The notes: generated from the letters alone by a model not told the origin. A stretch of 64,000 nt of DNA from Qipengyuania pacifica (GCF_019857205.1 NZ_JAHWXO010000011.1:1-64000), one strand, 5' to 3'. Shown: positions 21,127 to 31,087, counted from the first letter of the stretch. Program-made: numbers and translations.

Positions 21127-22497
21127 ATGGCTGGCATCATCTCCGCACGGCAGGTTCTAACGCCCTCTGGATGGCTTGCCGACCACGCCATTCACCTCGA
21201 CGAACTTGGCACTATCGTGGAGATATCCCCGCGCGGTTTCGATCCCGCCACTGCTGTCGGGACTGCACTGCCCGGCCTCGCCAACGTCCACACGCACAGC
21301 TTTCAGCGCGCCATGGCAGGGCTAGCCGAAGCGCGGGGCCCGCAGGGGGCGGACGATTTCTGGACGTGGCGGAAAGTGATGTACCGGTTCCTGGATATAT
21401 TGACGCCGGACCACATCGAATCCATCGCTGCACTGGTGCAGATGGAAATGGCACAGGCGGGCTATTCCGCATCGGCCGAATTCCATTACGTGCACCACCA
21501 GGTCGGCGGCAAAAAGTTCGACGACATCGCCGAATTGTCCAACGCCATCTTTGCGGCGAGCCAGACCAGTGGCATCGGCCTCACCCATCTGCCGGTACTC
21601 TATACTTATGGCGGGCTGGACAGGCGTTCGCTGAATGGTGGCCAGTTGCGGTTCGGCAATAGCGTCGACCAGTTCGAGGCGCTGTATACGCGGATCGCCG
21701 ACAACAGCCGCGGTCTGCCGGAAGACTTCCGCCTTGGCGTTGCCCCGCATTCGCTCCGGGCAGTCGATCGGGACGGGATCGAGACATGCCTGGCGCTCTG
21801 CCCTGAAGGGCCCATCCATATCCATGCCGCCGAACAAATCAGGGAAGTTGAAGAGGTAGAGGGCCATCTGGGCGCGCGTCCTGTTCGCTGGCTGATCGAC
21901 AATATGCCGGTGGACGAGCGCTGGTGCCTGATCCATGCAACTCATCTCGATGCAAACGAGGTTAAGGCCCTTGCCGCTTCGGGCGCGGTGGCGGGCCTTT
22001 GCCCGACCACCGAGGCAAACCTTGGCGACGGGATTTTCGCAGCCCGTGACTATTTTGCGGCTGGCGGGCGCTACGGCATCGGTTCGGATTCCAACATTCG
22101 CCTGTCGGTTGCGGAAGAACTGCGCATGCTCGAAGTTTCGCAGCGACTGAAGCACCGCCAGCGCGCGGTGCTGACCGATGACGCGACCCGGTCCAACGGG
22201 CGCTATCTTTACGAGCGGGCGGCTCGCGGCGGTGCGCAGGCAATCGGACGGAAAGCAGGCACTATCGAAATCGGGATGCGGGCCGACATCGTCGGCCTGC
22301 GCGATGATCTGCCCTTCCTCGACTGGCCGCAACCGGACCAGCGGCTCGATGCGTGGATTTTCGGCGTGGAAGCACACGCCGTTAGCGACCTGTGGTCCGC
22401 GGGCCGCCATATCGTGCAAGACGGTGAGCATATTCGCGCTGCCGACATCCGTGCGCGCTTCGCCCGCACTATCCGGGAACTGGGCGCCGCCCTGTGA
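21127..22497 (+). CDS. hutF: Formimidoylglutamate deiminase HutF
   Basis: Converts N-formimino-L-glutamate to N-formyl-L-glutamate and ammonia. The 456-residue amidohydrolase has the metal-site signature NVHTHSFQRAMAG (about residue 56), HIHAAEQIREVEE (His ligand), CLIHATHLD and GIGSDSNIRLS (Asp ligand). Its presence with hutG shows that this organism uses the five-step formylglutamate route, not the one-step HutG-type formiminoglutamase. It is transcribed away from hutI and its stop overlaps hutC by four bases. Confidence 0.96.
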   Translation: MAGIISARQVLTPSGWLADHAIHLDELGTIVEISPRGFDPATAVGTALPGLANVHTHSFQRAMAGLAEARGPQGADDFWTWRKVMYRFLDILTPDHIESIAALVQMEMAQAGYSASAEFHYVHHQVGGKKFDDIAELSNAIFAASQTSGIGLTHLPVLYTYGGLDRRSLNGGQLRFGNSVDQFEALYTRIADNSRGLPEDFRLGVAPHSLRAVDRDGIETCLALCPEGPIHIHAAEQIREVEEVEGHLGARPVRWLIDNMPVDERWCLIHATHLDANEVKALAASGAVAGLCPTTEANLGDGIFAARDYFAAGGRYGIGSDSNIRLSVAEELRMLEVSQRLKHRQRAVLTDDATRSNGRYLYERAARGGAQAIGRKAGTIEIGMRADIVGLRDDLPFLDWPQPDQRLDAWIFGVEAHAVSDLWSAGRHIVQDGEHIRAADIRARFARTIRELGAAL

Positions 22498-23186
22498 ATG
22501 CACAAACGCACCGCGGCATTCGCGAAGCCATTCGTGCCCGCATCGTGGCGGGCGAATGGAAACTGGGTGAACTGATCCCGGGCGAGGTCGATTTCGCCGA
22601 GCAGTATGGCTGTTCGCGGACCACGGTGAATCGCGCTCTTCAGGCCCTGGCCCAAGAAGGCATCGTGGAACGCAAGCGCAAGGGCGGCACCCGCGTACGC
22701 CCACTGCCCCTCCCCCAGGCGCAGGTCCGCATTCCGCTGGTGCGCGAACAGGTTGAAGACATGGGACGAACCTACAGCTGCGAAATCGTAAAGCGCCGGA
22801 AGACGCAACCACCCGTCACAACTTCGCTTAACCTTCAGATCGCGGAAGACAGATCGGCAGCCTATCTGGAGACCCTGCATCTTGCGGATGGGCAGCCTTT
22901 CGCTTTCGAAACACGCTGGGTAAACCTTGCTACGGTACCCGATTTCGAAACTGCCGACCTCGGCACGCTGAGCGCAAACGAATGGTTGGTTCGCAAAGTC
23001 CCCTTCACGCGCGGCGAGGTAGAACTGTCGGCGATATCGGCTGACGCGAGAATAGCGCAAATACTGAGTATCGGGCGCGGAGAGGCGCTTTTCACCATGC
23101 GCCGAACGACGTGGCTCGGCGAACGCTCTGTCACGACCATGGCGTTGCACTATACTCCCGGATATCGGCTGGATTTCACGATCTAG
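22494..23186 (+). CDS. hutC: Histidine-utilisation repressor HutC (GntR family, UTRA domain)
   Basis: A 230-residue GntR-type regulator. Residues about 5-70 form the winged helix-turn-helix (LIPGEVDFAEQYGCSRTTVNRAL) and residues about 85-228 form a UTRA ligand domain ending in YTPGYRLDF. The known HutC binds urocanate and then leaves hut promoters. The GTG start makes a GTGA overlap with hutF. Adjacent target genes and the palindrome in the hutI-hutF gap support the assignment. Confidence 0.93.
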   Translation: MNAQTHRGIREAIRARIVAGEWKLGELIPGEVDFAEQYGCSRTTVNRALQALAQEGIVERKRKGGTRVRPLPLPQAQVRIPLVREQVEDMGRTYSCEIVKRRKTQPPVTTSLNLQIAEDRSAAYLETLHLADGQPFAFETRWVNLATVPDFETADLGTLSANEWLVRKVPFTRGEVELSAISADARIAQILSIGRGEALFTMRRTTWLGERSVTTMALHYTPGYRLDFTI

Positions 23187-23201
23187 GTCGAAACGAACGG
23201 G

Positions 23202-23804
23202 CTAAGGTTCCAACCGCTTCAGATCGTGCCTTGTGTCGATATCGGCGATGGAGCCGGGATCGTCGGTTGGAACACGGATAACACCGCTTTTGCCGGCAAG
23301 GACGGCGCGAGCGCCCTGATCGCCCTTGAGACTTTCGATCAGAGGAAATAGCTTGCTGGACAAAGCCACCGGATGCCCCGGGATACCTTTACACTCGGGA
23401 TACGCTGCCGGGGCGCCGCCAGCTACCTCTGTCAGCACACGATCGGCCAGTCCGGGATCGAGATCGGGCATGTCGCCCAGAAAGATCGCTACCGCGCGCG
23501 TGTCCTGTGGCAGCGTTCGCAGCCCGAATGTCAGCGACGCCGACAACCCTTCTTCCCACTGCCTGCAGCGAACCAGAGAAAGACGGCGATCGGCGAACGG
23601 TGCCAAGGCTGCCGCGACGTCATCGGCCTGCGCTCCAAGAACAGCCGTTACGCTGGTTACACGGGATGAAAGGGCTGCTGCGACGGACCAGTAGATGAGC
23701 GGGCGTCCGCGAAAAGGGGCAAGCAGTTTCCCGCCTCCGAACCGACTACCCGTCCCCGCGGCGAGGACGATGGCATGGCACCCGGTCGCTTCAGGCAGCG
23801 ACAT
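23202..23804 (-). CDS. MocA-type molybdenum cofactor nucleotidyltransferase
   Basis: A 200-residue protein of the MobA/MocA NTP-transferase family. The nucleotide-binding signature LAAGTGSRFGGGKLLAPFRG starts near residue 14; GDMPDLDP and GHPVALS are further family motifs, the last typical of MocA-like cytidylyltransferases. It likely converts molybdopterin-Mo to the CMP dinucleotide form used by xanthine-oxidase-family enzymes. The ATG at 23804 overlaps the end of the xdhC-like gene by 14 bases; an earlier ATG at 23831 is possible. It is the last gene of the oxidoreductase operon. Confidence 0.85.
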   Translation of the reverse strand: MSLPEATGCHAIVLAAGTGSRFGGGKLLAPFRGRPLIYWSVAAALSSRVTSVTAVLGAQADDVAAALAPFADRRLSLVRCRQWEEGLSASLTFGLRTLPQDTRAVAIFLGDMPDLDPGLADRVLTEVAGGAPAAYPECKGIPGHPVALSSKLFPLIESLKGDQGARAVLAGKSGVIRVPTDDPGSIADIDTRHDLKRLEP

Positions 23805-24774
23805 GCGGTTTGCGCGAGGGAGCAACGACACGGCGTGTGTCCCCGCGGCAGGCGTCCACTATTTCGGCGACGACCGACAGTGCCACCTCCCATGGAGACG
23901 ACGCCCCGATGTTCAGACCAATGGGAGCCGAAAGCCGTGCGATCGCTGGCTGATCCAACCCGGCAGACCGCAGGCCGGCGAGGCGTTGGTCCAGCTTGCG
24001 ACGCGAACCGAGCACCCCGACATAGCCTGCAGGCGATTGCAGGGCAGGGATCAGGGCGCTTTCATCCTGTTCGAGATCGTGAGTCGCCACGGCGACGGCC
24101 GTCCAGCGGTCGGGCGCCGGATCGTTCATGGCCTCTGCAAGGGTCCGCCGATCATAGGATACGCCAATGGGCGGATGGGCTTGCGGTCCGAATGGAGCAA
24201 GAATGGATACGTCCCAGCCGACGGTCTGGCCGAGCCCCGCAATCGCAAGTGCAAAGGGATCGGAGCCGATGACCACCAGCCTCTGACACGGAAAGTAATG
24301 ACGGACGATCAGGGCTGGCGCGGTGTCATCGCCATGTTCCTGCGCAATGCATTTTCGCAGCCGTCCATCGCTGATCCAGACAGCGGGTCGGCGCGCAGTT
24401 GTAAGCGATCGCAGATCGGCGAGCGCCGCATCGGTCGGCGACACCCGCTCGATGATCACTTCGATACTGCCGCCACAGGGCAGGCGGATGTCAATCAGCG
24501 GACTTCCGGTTCCATAGACGATAGTGCGGGGTTGCCCGTCATCGATTACCTCGCGCGCATTCAGCGCCACGTCGTCTTCGATGCAGCCACCCGACAGAAA
24601 GCCCCAGCTTTCTCGCGCGGTGACGACCATCTGTGCACCAACTGGCCGCGGGCCGCCATCGGCCTTCACGATGGTGGCCAGGGCAAAGGCATCGCCCCGA
24701 TTTGCCACCTCGAACATACGCGGCCGGACATCGTCTTCGAGCCCGCTCATCAGCCAGGCAGAGTTTTCAGCCAT
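23791..24774 (-). CDS. XdhC/PaoD-family molybdenum cofactor insertion chaperone
   Basis: A 327-residue protein with the XdhC/CoxI N-terminal domain (LATIVKADGGPRPVGAQM, GFLSGGCIEDDV) and a C-terminal Rossmann-like domain (RLVVIGSDPFALAIAGLGQTVG; YVGVLGSRRK; PIGLNIGASSPWEVALSVVAE). Members bind the mature molybdenum cofactor, assist its sulfuration and insert it into the target enzyme. It lies 29 bp downstream of the large subunit gene and matches the position of paoD in E. coli. Confidence 0.92.
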   Translation of the reverse strand: MAENSAWLMSGLEDDVRPRMFEVANRGDAFALATIVKADGGPRPVGAQMVVTARESWGFLSGGCIEDDVALNAREVIDDGQPRTIVYGTGSPLIDIRLPCGGSIEVIIERVSPTDAALADLRSLTTARRPAVWISDGRLRKCIAQEHGDDTAPALIVRHYFPCQRLVVIGSDPFALAIAGLGQTVGWDVSILAPFGPQAHPPIGVSYDRRTLAEAMNDPAPDRWTAVAVATHDLEQDESALIPALQSPAGYVGVLGSRRKLDQRLAGLRSAGLDQPAIARLSAPIGLNIGASSPWEVALSVVAEIVDACRGDTRRVVAPSRKPHVAA

Positions 24775-24803
24775 CCTTGCGATTTACACCCCGTCTGCTG
24801 CGA

Positions 24804-27005
24804 TCACGCAAGCGCCGGTAACCGGTCGAGATATTTATCGACCGTAATCGGGTATTCGCGCACCCGCACACCGGTGGCGTTGTAGACGGCATTGGCAACC
24901 GCCGCATTGGGCCCGCAAATACCAAGTTCGCCCACGCCCTTCGCCTTCATCGGGGAAACGATGGGATCCAGCGTGTCGAGGAATATGCATTCCTGGTGAG
25001 GAATGTCCGCATGAACCGGCACTTCGTAACCGGCCAGATCATGATTGGCGAAAAAGCCGAACCTTTTATCGACATGCAGGTCTTCCATCAGTGTTGCGCC
25101 CGCTGCCATGACCATTCCGCCGATTACCTGACTGCGCGCAGACAGCGGGTTCAGGATGCGCCCGGCATCGCAAACGGCCAGCATGCGCGTGATGTGCACT
25201 TCGCCGGTAAAGGCATCGACGCGCACTTCGGCGAAATGGGCGGCATAGGTGCCCACATCGTAATCCGATTTGAAATCGCCATAGGTCATTTCGCCATCGG
25301 CACTGAGTGCCCCGGCTTCGGTGATCTGCCAGCCCTGTCCATCCAGCGTCGCGAGGCCTCCTTGGAAATCCGCCGCATCGCCATCGAAGCCGAGCTTTTC
25401 GCCAATCATCCGGCGCAGATTGACGCAGGCTGCGTAAACGCCCGCAGTCGAGCTTGCGGCGCCCCATTGCCCCCCGGAGCCCGACGAGACGGGGAAGTTC
25501 GAATCCCCCAGTTCAACCGTTACGCTATCGAGCGGGAGACCCATGGTTTCGGCGGCGGTCTGCGCAATGATGGTGTAGGAGCCGGTGCCGATATCGGTCA
25601 TGTCGGTTTCGACCTTGAGCTTGCCGTCCGCGGACAGGCTGACACGCGCGGCCGATTTGGCCGTCGGACCCGCACGGTATCCGGCAGCCACGCCCATGCC
25701 CGTCAGCCAGCGACCGTTGCGCGCCTGGCCTGGCTGGGCCTTGCGTTCGGACCAACCGAAGCGTTCGGCCCCTTCCTTCAGACAGCGGGCGAGATGGCGA
25801 TCCGATATCTTGGTTTCGGGGTCGCCCGGAACGACACCGTGTGCATCGTTGAGGATACGCAGTTCCACAGGATCGATGCCCGCCTGTTCGGCCAGTTCGT
25901 CCATCGCGACCTCGAGTGCCATATGACCCGGCGCTTCGCCCGGCGCGCGCATGGCATTGCCTTCGGGAAGATCGATCTGCGAGACATAGGAAGCGGTCAG
26001 CCGGTTGGCTCCGGTATAGAGTTTGGGCGTTTGCAACGTGCCATGCTCGCCATCCTCGCCGGTGATATTTGCCGACCAGCACTCATGCGCGATGGCGGTG
26101 ATCCTGCCATCCGATCCCGCCCCCAGGCGCACGCGCTGGATGGTGGCCGGGCGATGGGTCGAATTGTTGAACATCAGCGGGCGCTGCATCGCGATCTTGA
26201 CCGGGCGCTTTGCCGCCTTGGCCCCCAGCGCGGCCATCACCGCGTCGGCGCGGATGAACAGTTTCCCGCCGAAACCGCCGCCGACATAGGGCGAATCCAC
26301 CCGCACATTGTCGGCCTCGATACCAAGGATCGATGCCAGCGCCCTTTTGCCCCAGTTGATCATCTGGTTCGACGTCCACACCGTCAGCTTGTCGCCTTCC
26401 CAGGCAGCTATGGTGGCAAACGGTTCCATCATCGCATGCGCTTCGTCAGGCGTGGTGTAAGTGGCATCGATCTTCACGGCCGCACCGCCGAAAGCCCCAT
26501 CGAAATCGCCCAGGGTGTCCTTCATCGATTCGCCGCTGAAGCCGGTGCCGATTTTGGCCGCGCTTTTGACGCGGGCAAGATCGTGGACGCCATCGGCGGC
26601 ATCGTATTGCGTACGGATCAGGCTGGCGGCGGCCCTGGCCTGTTCGAACGTTTCGGCCACCACGACGGCGATCGCCTGATGATAATGGGCGATGTCGCGG
26701 CCGCCGAAGAGCGGTGCATGATTGTAGGGGCTGGTCCCAACCGGCTCATGTTCGGTCGCCGCAACGATCGCGACGACCCCGGGCGCCCGGCGGGCATCGC
26801 CCAGCTCCATCGACCGGATCCGGCCCTTGGCAATCGCCGCGCCGACGATCCAGCCATAGGCCTGACCAGCGACGACGTCGTGCCGCTCTGCCGCATAGGG
26901 CGCGGCGCCCGACACCTTGAGCGGCCCGTCGATACGCGGAGTGGACTTGCCGACTAGCTTGGCGCGGTCGAACAGGTTCTCAGTCGCAGGAGCGTTAAAT
27001 TCCAT
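24804..27005 (-). CDS. paoC: Aldehyde/xanthine oxidoreductase molybdopterin-binding subunit (PaoC-like)
   Basis: A 733-residue large subunit of the xanthine oxidase family. It binds the Mo-cytidine dinucleotide cofactor; the catalytic Glu falls at 693 in KGVGELG, very close to the position in E. coli PaoC, and GGGFGGKLF (molybdopterin contact) is near residue 242. The start at 27005 follows AGAGG and lies five bases after the stop of the FAD subunit. It has no signal peptide of its own, so in the family model the assembled trimer is exported by the Tat signal on the small subunit. Likely substrates are aromatic or aliphatic aldehydes, by family analogy only. Confidence 0.92.
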   Translation of the reverse strand: MEFNAPATENLFDRAKLVGKSTPRIDGPLKVSGAAPYAAERHDVVAGQAYGWIVGAAIAKGRIRSMELGDARRAPGVVAIVAATEHEPVGTSPYNHAPLFGGRDIAHYHQAIAVVVAETFEQARAAASLIRTQYDAADGVHDLARVKSAAKIGTGFSGESMKDTLGDFDGAFGGAAVKIDATYTTPDEAHAMMEPFATIAAWEGDKLTVWTSNQMINWGKRALASILGIEADNVRVDSPYVGGGFGGKLFIRADAVMAALGAKAAKRPVKIAMQRPLMFNNSTHRPATIQRVRLGAGSDGRITAIAHECWSANITGEDGEHGTLQTPKLYTGANRLTASYVSQIDLPEGNAMRAPGEAPGHMALEVAMDELAEQAGIDPVELRILNDAHGVVPGDPETKISDRHLARCLKEGAERFGWSERKAQPGQARNGRWLTGMGVAAGYRAGPTAKSAARVSLSADGKLKVETDMTDIGTGSYTIIAQTAAETMGLPLDSVTVELGDSNFPVSSGSGGQWGAASSTAGVYAACVNLRRMIGEKLGFDGDAADFQGGLATLDGQGWQITEAGALSADGEMTYGDFKSDYDVGTYAAHFAEVRVDAFTGEVHITRMLAVCDAGRILNPLSARSQVIGGMVMAAGATLMEDLHVDKRFGFFANHDLAGYEVPVHADIPHQECIFLDTLDPIVSPMKAKGVGELGICGPNAAVANAVYNATGVRVREYPITVDKYLDRLPALA

Positions 27006-27009
27006 CTGA

Positions 27010-27960
27010 TCAGCCTCTCGCGTCTGCAAGGATGCCCGCAAGTGCCCGTTCGGCGAGCGGGATCTTGAACTTGTTCTGTTCGGTCGGACGGGCATCGGCA
27101 AAGGCCTCGGCCACCACAGCCGATGCCCCTTGCTGAAGCAGCGCGTCCGCCGCCTCCACACGCCACGGCTTGGGCGCTACACCGCCGAAAGCAACGCGTC
27201 CTGTGCCGTCAGCCTGTATGACCGCCGCCACAGACACCAGCGCAAAGGCGTATGACCGACGATCGCGGACTTTCTGGTAGAAATGCTGTCCGCCCAGCGG
27301 CTCCGGCAGAACCACGGCCGTGATGAGTTCGCCGGGCTCAAGCACCGTTTCGGTCTGAGGGGTGTCGCCCCAGAGGCGATGGAAATCGGCAATCGGTATT
27401 GCCCGCGCCGTCCCGTCTGGTTTCACGGTTTCGACCACTGCGTCGAGCACCCGTAGCGCCACGGCCATGTCTCCGGGATAAGTGGCAATGCAGGCATCAG
27501 AAATGCCGATGACACCCAACTGCCGCGAAAACCCGCCTAGCGCTGCGCAGCCATCGCCCGGCTTGCGCTTGTTGCAGGGCATGTTGGTGTCGTAGAAATA
27601 TGCACAGCGGGTCCGCTGCAACAGGTTTCCGCCAGTGGTGGCCTTGTTGCGCAACTGTCCCGACGCGCCTGCCTGGATCGCCCGCGTCAGCACGGCGTAA
27701 TCCCGCCGCACGGCAGGATGGGCAGACAGGGCAGTATTGGAAACAAGCGCGCCGATCCGCAACCCGCCTTCCGGCGTTTCCTCGATCGCATCGAAGCCCA
27801 AGTCCTGTACATCGACGAGATGAGTGGGCGTCTCCACCTCGATCTTCATCAGATCCAGCAGATTGGTGCCGCCGGCGATGAATTTGGCCCCCTGCGTTTC
27901 TGCAACCGTTTTGGCCGCGTCTGCCGCCGTTTTCGCCCGTTCGTAAGTAAAGCTGCGCAT
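27010..27960 (-). CDS. paoB: Oxidoreductase FAD-binding subunit with extra Fe-S cysteines (PaoB-like)
   Basis: A 316-residue middle subunit of the CoxM/FAD_binding_5 type. The FAD motifs [13 protein letters not shown] (about 27-39) and [10 protein letters not shown] (about 108-117) are visible. Right after the latter come Cys119, Cys129 and Cys138 in a charged insertion, with Cys157 as a further candidate; this corresponds to the unusual [4Fe-4S] site of E. coli PaoB, absent from ordinary CoxM proteins. The gene lies three bases after the small subunit and five before the large one. Confidence 0.92.
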   Translation of the reverse strand: MRSFTYERAKTAADAAKTVAETQGAKFIAGGTNLLDLMKIEVETPTHLVDVQDLGFDAIEETPEGGLRIGALVSNTALSAHPAVRRDYAVLTRAIQAGASGQLRNKATTGGNLLQRTRCAYFYDTNMPCNKRKPGDGCAALGGFSRQLGVIGISDACIATYPGDMAVALRVLDAVVETVKPDGTARAIPIADFHRLWGDTPQTETVLEPGELITAVVLPEPLGGQHFYQKVRDRRSYAFALVSVAAVIQADGTGRVAFGGVAPKPWRVEAADALLQQGASAVVAEAFADARPTEQNKFKIPLAERALAGILADARG

Positions 27961-27962
27961 GA

Positions 27963-28595
27963 TCAGGCCCCCGCCACTTCGGCCATCGCCTCGGCGATGT
28001 TGGAATAGGCGCCGCAGCGACAGATATTGCCGCTCATCCGTTCGCGCATCTCCACATTGCTCGGCTGCATTGCCCCATCGAGATCTTCGGTGACATGGCT
28101 CGGTATGCCTTTGCGAATCTCATCCAGTACGGCGACCGCCGAACAGATCTGCCCCGGAGTGCAATAGCCACACTGATAGCCATCATGCTTCACGAATGCG
28201 GCCTGCATCGGGTGGAGCCTGTCGGCAGAACCGAGTCCTTCGATCGTCGTTACCTCGTCACCCTCGTGCTGTACCGCCAGGCTGAGACACGAATTGATCC
28301 GCTCGCCATTCACGATCACCGTGCAGGCGCCGCACTGGCCATGATCGCACCCCTTCTTCGTGCCGGTTAGCTGCAAATGCTCACGCAAGGCGTCCAGAAG
28401 CGTTGTCCGCGTATCGAGGTCGAGCTGGCGATCTTCGCCGTTCACGGTAAATTTGAGGGGCACGGTAGCCTCAACGGCAGAAGCCCCGGAATTTTCCTGC
28501 GCAAATGCGATCGACGCTCGGCTGGCCGCTGCCGAAGCCACTCCCCCTGCCAGAACGCCCCTGCGAGAGACCTTGAGAAATCCGTCCTGAGCCAT
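27963..28595 (-). CDS. paoA: Oxidoreductase 2Fe-2S subunit with Tat signal (PaoA-like)
   Basis: A 210-residue small subunit. The twin-arginine signal SRRGVLAGG lies at residues 10-18, followed by a hydrophobic stretch and cleavage near AFAQ. The plant-type ferredoxin cluster is bound by [16 protein letters not shown] and a later Cys, and the second cluster by [10 protein letters not shown] and GNICRCGAY. The ATG at 28595 follows AGGAGG, and upstream in-frame residues are not conserved. As first gene of the five-gene operon it places the enzyme in the periplasm. No promoter was confidently identified in the 185-bp gap upstream. Confidence 0.94.
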   Translation of the reverse strand: MAQDGFLKVSRRGVLAGGVASAAASRASIAFAQENSGASAVEATVPLKFTVNGEDRQLDLDTRTTLLDALREHLQLTGTKKGCDHGQCGACTVIVNGERINSCLSLAVQHEGDEVTTIEGLGSADRLHPMQAAFVKHDGYQCGYCTPGQICSAVAVLDEIRKGIPSHVTEDLDGAMQPSNVEMRERMSGNICRCGAYSNIAEAMAEVAGA

Positions 28596-28780
28596 GGGCG
28601 CCTCCTGTTTTCCTGCCTTGCCATCACTATGGCAGCAAAGCTCCCGATACCAAAATGCTGATTTGCGACCATGCCGTGACTGCTTGGATGCCGACGTGGG
28701 TGCTTTTGACTTCGCCAGCAGCGGAGCAGTCGCCCGGCGAATTTGTGCAACGAGCACCTTGCTCGCTACAACGTAGAGCT

Positions 28781-30772
28781 TCAGAACCGAAACGCGCGAC
28801 TATGCATGCTTCGATCGGTGACGAGGCGCGCTACGCTTGTCAGAGAGACGGCGGCACCGTGGCATGCAGTAGCGATCACTTGCATCGGGTCGCCGCCCGT
28901 CTCACGGGCCAACGGTGGCGGCGCATCAGCAGTCTCCACCGCAGTTTCATCATGTCCGGGGACACGAAGGCGTTCTATCACGGCTTCCAACTTTGCCGAA
29001 GCTTCCAAAGCGCGAGCTGGCGATCGCTTCACGCCGGCGCTATCCAGTTCGCGCACCGCAAGCGCGATTTCATGAACCCAATAGCTGGTAAGGACGAGCT
29101 GGCGCGTTATCCCGTCCCGCTGGCCGCTGGCACGCGCCCCGGGAAAAATACGCAATGGCTCGATCACGTCCCGCATGTTTGAAACCTTCGCCTCGAAATC
29201 ATGCAGTGCGGCAGTCAGCTGCAGCCGGTCAATCGGGCCATCCGGTAGTGATGTTTCCAGCACAGCACGGGTTGTATCAAGAAGATCGTTCAATTGCTCA
29301 CGGGCATAGGCATCTGTGCTCTTCGGCAGCACGAACGCTGCGACGATGATCCCGGCAGTTGCACCGATCGCCGTTTCTTCAACCCTCAGCACCATCAATG
29401 CGTCGGTGAAGCGCCCCGTTGCCAGAAACAGCAAGGCAACGGTCACCGTGATCCAGAAAGCCATCCAGGTATACGATTGAGTGAAGGCGTAAAAAACGCA
29501 GAAAATCGCGAGCGGCATCAGCGCCAGAGCGACATGAATGTTGCCCTGCAGGGCCCAGACAACGCCCATTGCCACCAGAATGCCTGCCAAGGTTCCGAAT
29601 GTGCGCTGGAGGGACTTGGCCAGCGCTTGGCCGCGCGAAAATGTGCCTGTGAACATAACGAACACGGTTATGACCGCCCAATACCAGCGTTCGGGCGAGA
29701 GCATCACCCCGCCCAGGATAGCGAGCGCTGCAGCCGCCGCCGATTGAATAGCGGAACGAAATTGCGCTCGGACTGGCGCGGCCGGTGGCACTTTTCGCGA
29801 CCTCGCGGCGTCGAGATCAGGCGGTAGCAACAGCGCTTGCTCGAGCCTGTCTATCCCAGAGCCAATCAGCGCAAGGTCGCCGTTGTGCGAGAGCGGCGTG
29901 TAATCGATCAGCGCTTTCGAAAGGCTCTCCAGTTCGCGCTTGTCGGCATTCGGCATGCCGACCCGTTCCAGCTGGTCCTGAAGCTGTAATGCAAAGCGCT
30001 CTGCCAGAGCCAGGATGGATAGAAGGGCTTCGGCAAGCGGCCGGTGAGCAAGCCGCCCGCCCGGAAGATTGTCCAACTCGTTTTCGGCAATGTTCACCGC
30101 ATTGGCAACCCGGGCCAATTCCCGCTTCAAGTGAGGAGCTTTCTGCGTTTCACCGAAGCGTGCAGCCACTTCCAGCATGCCCCCCATGCGCATCCGTATC
30201 GAGCTGACTGCCCAACGCATACGCCGCCAGGGCCTGTGCGGCACGACCAGTTGGTGTACGATCAATGCGCAAACTGCGCCGATTACCACTCCGACCCACT
30301 GCCAGTGGAGCATCTGCGTGTCGGGTTTGAGAAACGCACCGAAGAAATAGCTGACATTCGCGGCAAGCCCGACCGGGATCCAGGGGCCGCCAAATTGACG
30401 TGCATATGCCACTGCTCCGATCAGCAGCACGAAAACGAAATGATTTATCCAACTCGTATGTAGCAGAGCCGAAAGCGTAAACATCGCACCTGCCGATGCG
30501 GACAAGGCGAGTATCTTGCCAATCCGCGCCCGCGTCTCGTCGTCGCTTATCGCCGCGCAGCTGAAAACCGTGACGGGAAAGGCAATGAGAAACGCCGTGA
30601 CGGGTGCTCCAAACGCCCCACCGGCCAAAACGGTCACCGCCATCGTCAGCACAAAGGCGAACATGGCACGCGCACCGCGGGCAGTCCGCAGCAGCCCGGG
30701 ATCGGCACGTACCAACATCCGCCGGGCGCCCGGCGGCAAGGCATTTACGAACAAGGTGAGGAGGGTTGGCAC
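28781..30772 (-). CDS. FUSC-family membrane protein (aromatic acid efflux / AaeB-like)
   Basis: About 663 residues with two clusters of membrane helices (N-terminal about 35-175, central about 350-500 in GTG-start numbering), each followed by a soluble alpha-helical region. This two-halved FUSC/YccS/AaeB layout is used for export of aromatic acids or other toxic small molecules, usually with an HlyD-type partner that is not present here. The frame opens at TTG 30826; GTG at 30772 or an ATG at 30718 are equally possible starts, and GTG 30772 is given because AAGGC lies just upstream. No close link to the neighbouring pao operon is evident. Confidence 0.82.
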   Translation of the reverse strand: MPTLLTLFVNALPPGARRMLVRADPGLLRTARGARAMFAFVLTMAVTVLAGGAFGAPVTAFLIAFPVTVFSCAAISDDETRARIGKILALSASAGAMFTLSALLHTSWINHFVFVLLIGAVAYARQFGGPWIPVGLAANVSYFFGAFLKPDTQMLHWQWVGVVIGAVCALIVHQLVVPHRPWRRMRWAVSSIRMRMGGMLEVAARFGETQKAPHLKRELARVANAVNIAENELDNLPGGRLAHRPLAEALLSILALAERFALQLQDQLERVGMPNADKRELESLSKALIDYTPLSHNGDLALIGSGIDRLEQALLLPPDLDAARSRKVPPAAPVRAQFRSAIQSAAAAALAILGGVMLSPERWYWAVITVFVMFTGTFSRGQALAKSLQRTFGTLAGILVAMGVVWALQGNIHVALALMPLAIFCVFYAFTQSYTWMAFWITVTVALLFLATGRFTDALMVLRVEETAIGATAGIIVAAFVLPKSTDAYAREQLNDLLDTTRAVLETSLPDGPIDRLQLTAALHDFEAKVSNMRDVIEPLRIFPGARASGQRDGITRQLVLTSYWVHEIALAVRELDSAGVKRSPARALEASAKLEAVIERLRVPGHDETAVETADAPPPLARETGGDPMQVIATACHGAAVSLTSVARLVTDRSMHSRAFRF

Positions 30773-30915
30773 TGCCTTGCCGATACAGCAATTGCGGATG
30801 GGTGCGACAGTGTAATGCTGGGTCAAGCAAATACCTGCCGCTATTGCTCAAATGTTCTCGGCGGTCATGAATGGGGCCGCCAGGGACATGGCAGGATTTC
30901 GGTAAACCATGAAAG

Positions 30916-30991
30916 TGGTGCCGCTTAGGTGACTCGAACACCTGACCCCATCATTACGAATGATGTGCTCTACCAACTGAGCTAAAGCGGC
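30916..30991 (-). tRNA. tRNA-Thr (CGT)
   Basis: A 76-base cloverleaf including an encoded CCA. The acceptor stem GCCGCTT pairs with AAGCGGC. The anticodon loop TTCGTAA gives CGT, and the T-arm contains GGTGTTCGAGTCACC. It lies 22 bp from the tRNA-Cys gene on the same strand. Confidence 0.97.
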
Positions 30992-31013
30992 ACTTTCGCA
31001 CTGCTGCGAGAAG

Positions 31014-31087
31014 TGGAGGCCCGAGCCGGAATCGAACCGGCGTGCAAGGATTTGCAGTCCTCTGCGTAACCACTCCGCCATCGGGCC
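31014..31087 (-). tRNA. tRNA-Cys (GCA)
   Basis: A 74-base cloverleaf with encoded CCA. The acceptor stem GGCCCGA pairs with TCGGGCC, and the discriminator base is T (U73), as expected for tRNA-Cys. The anticodon loop CTGCAAA gives GCA, and the T-arm contains CCGGTTCGATTCCGG. Confidence 0.97.
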
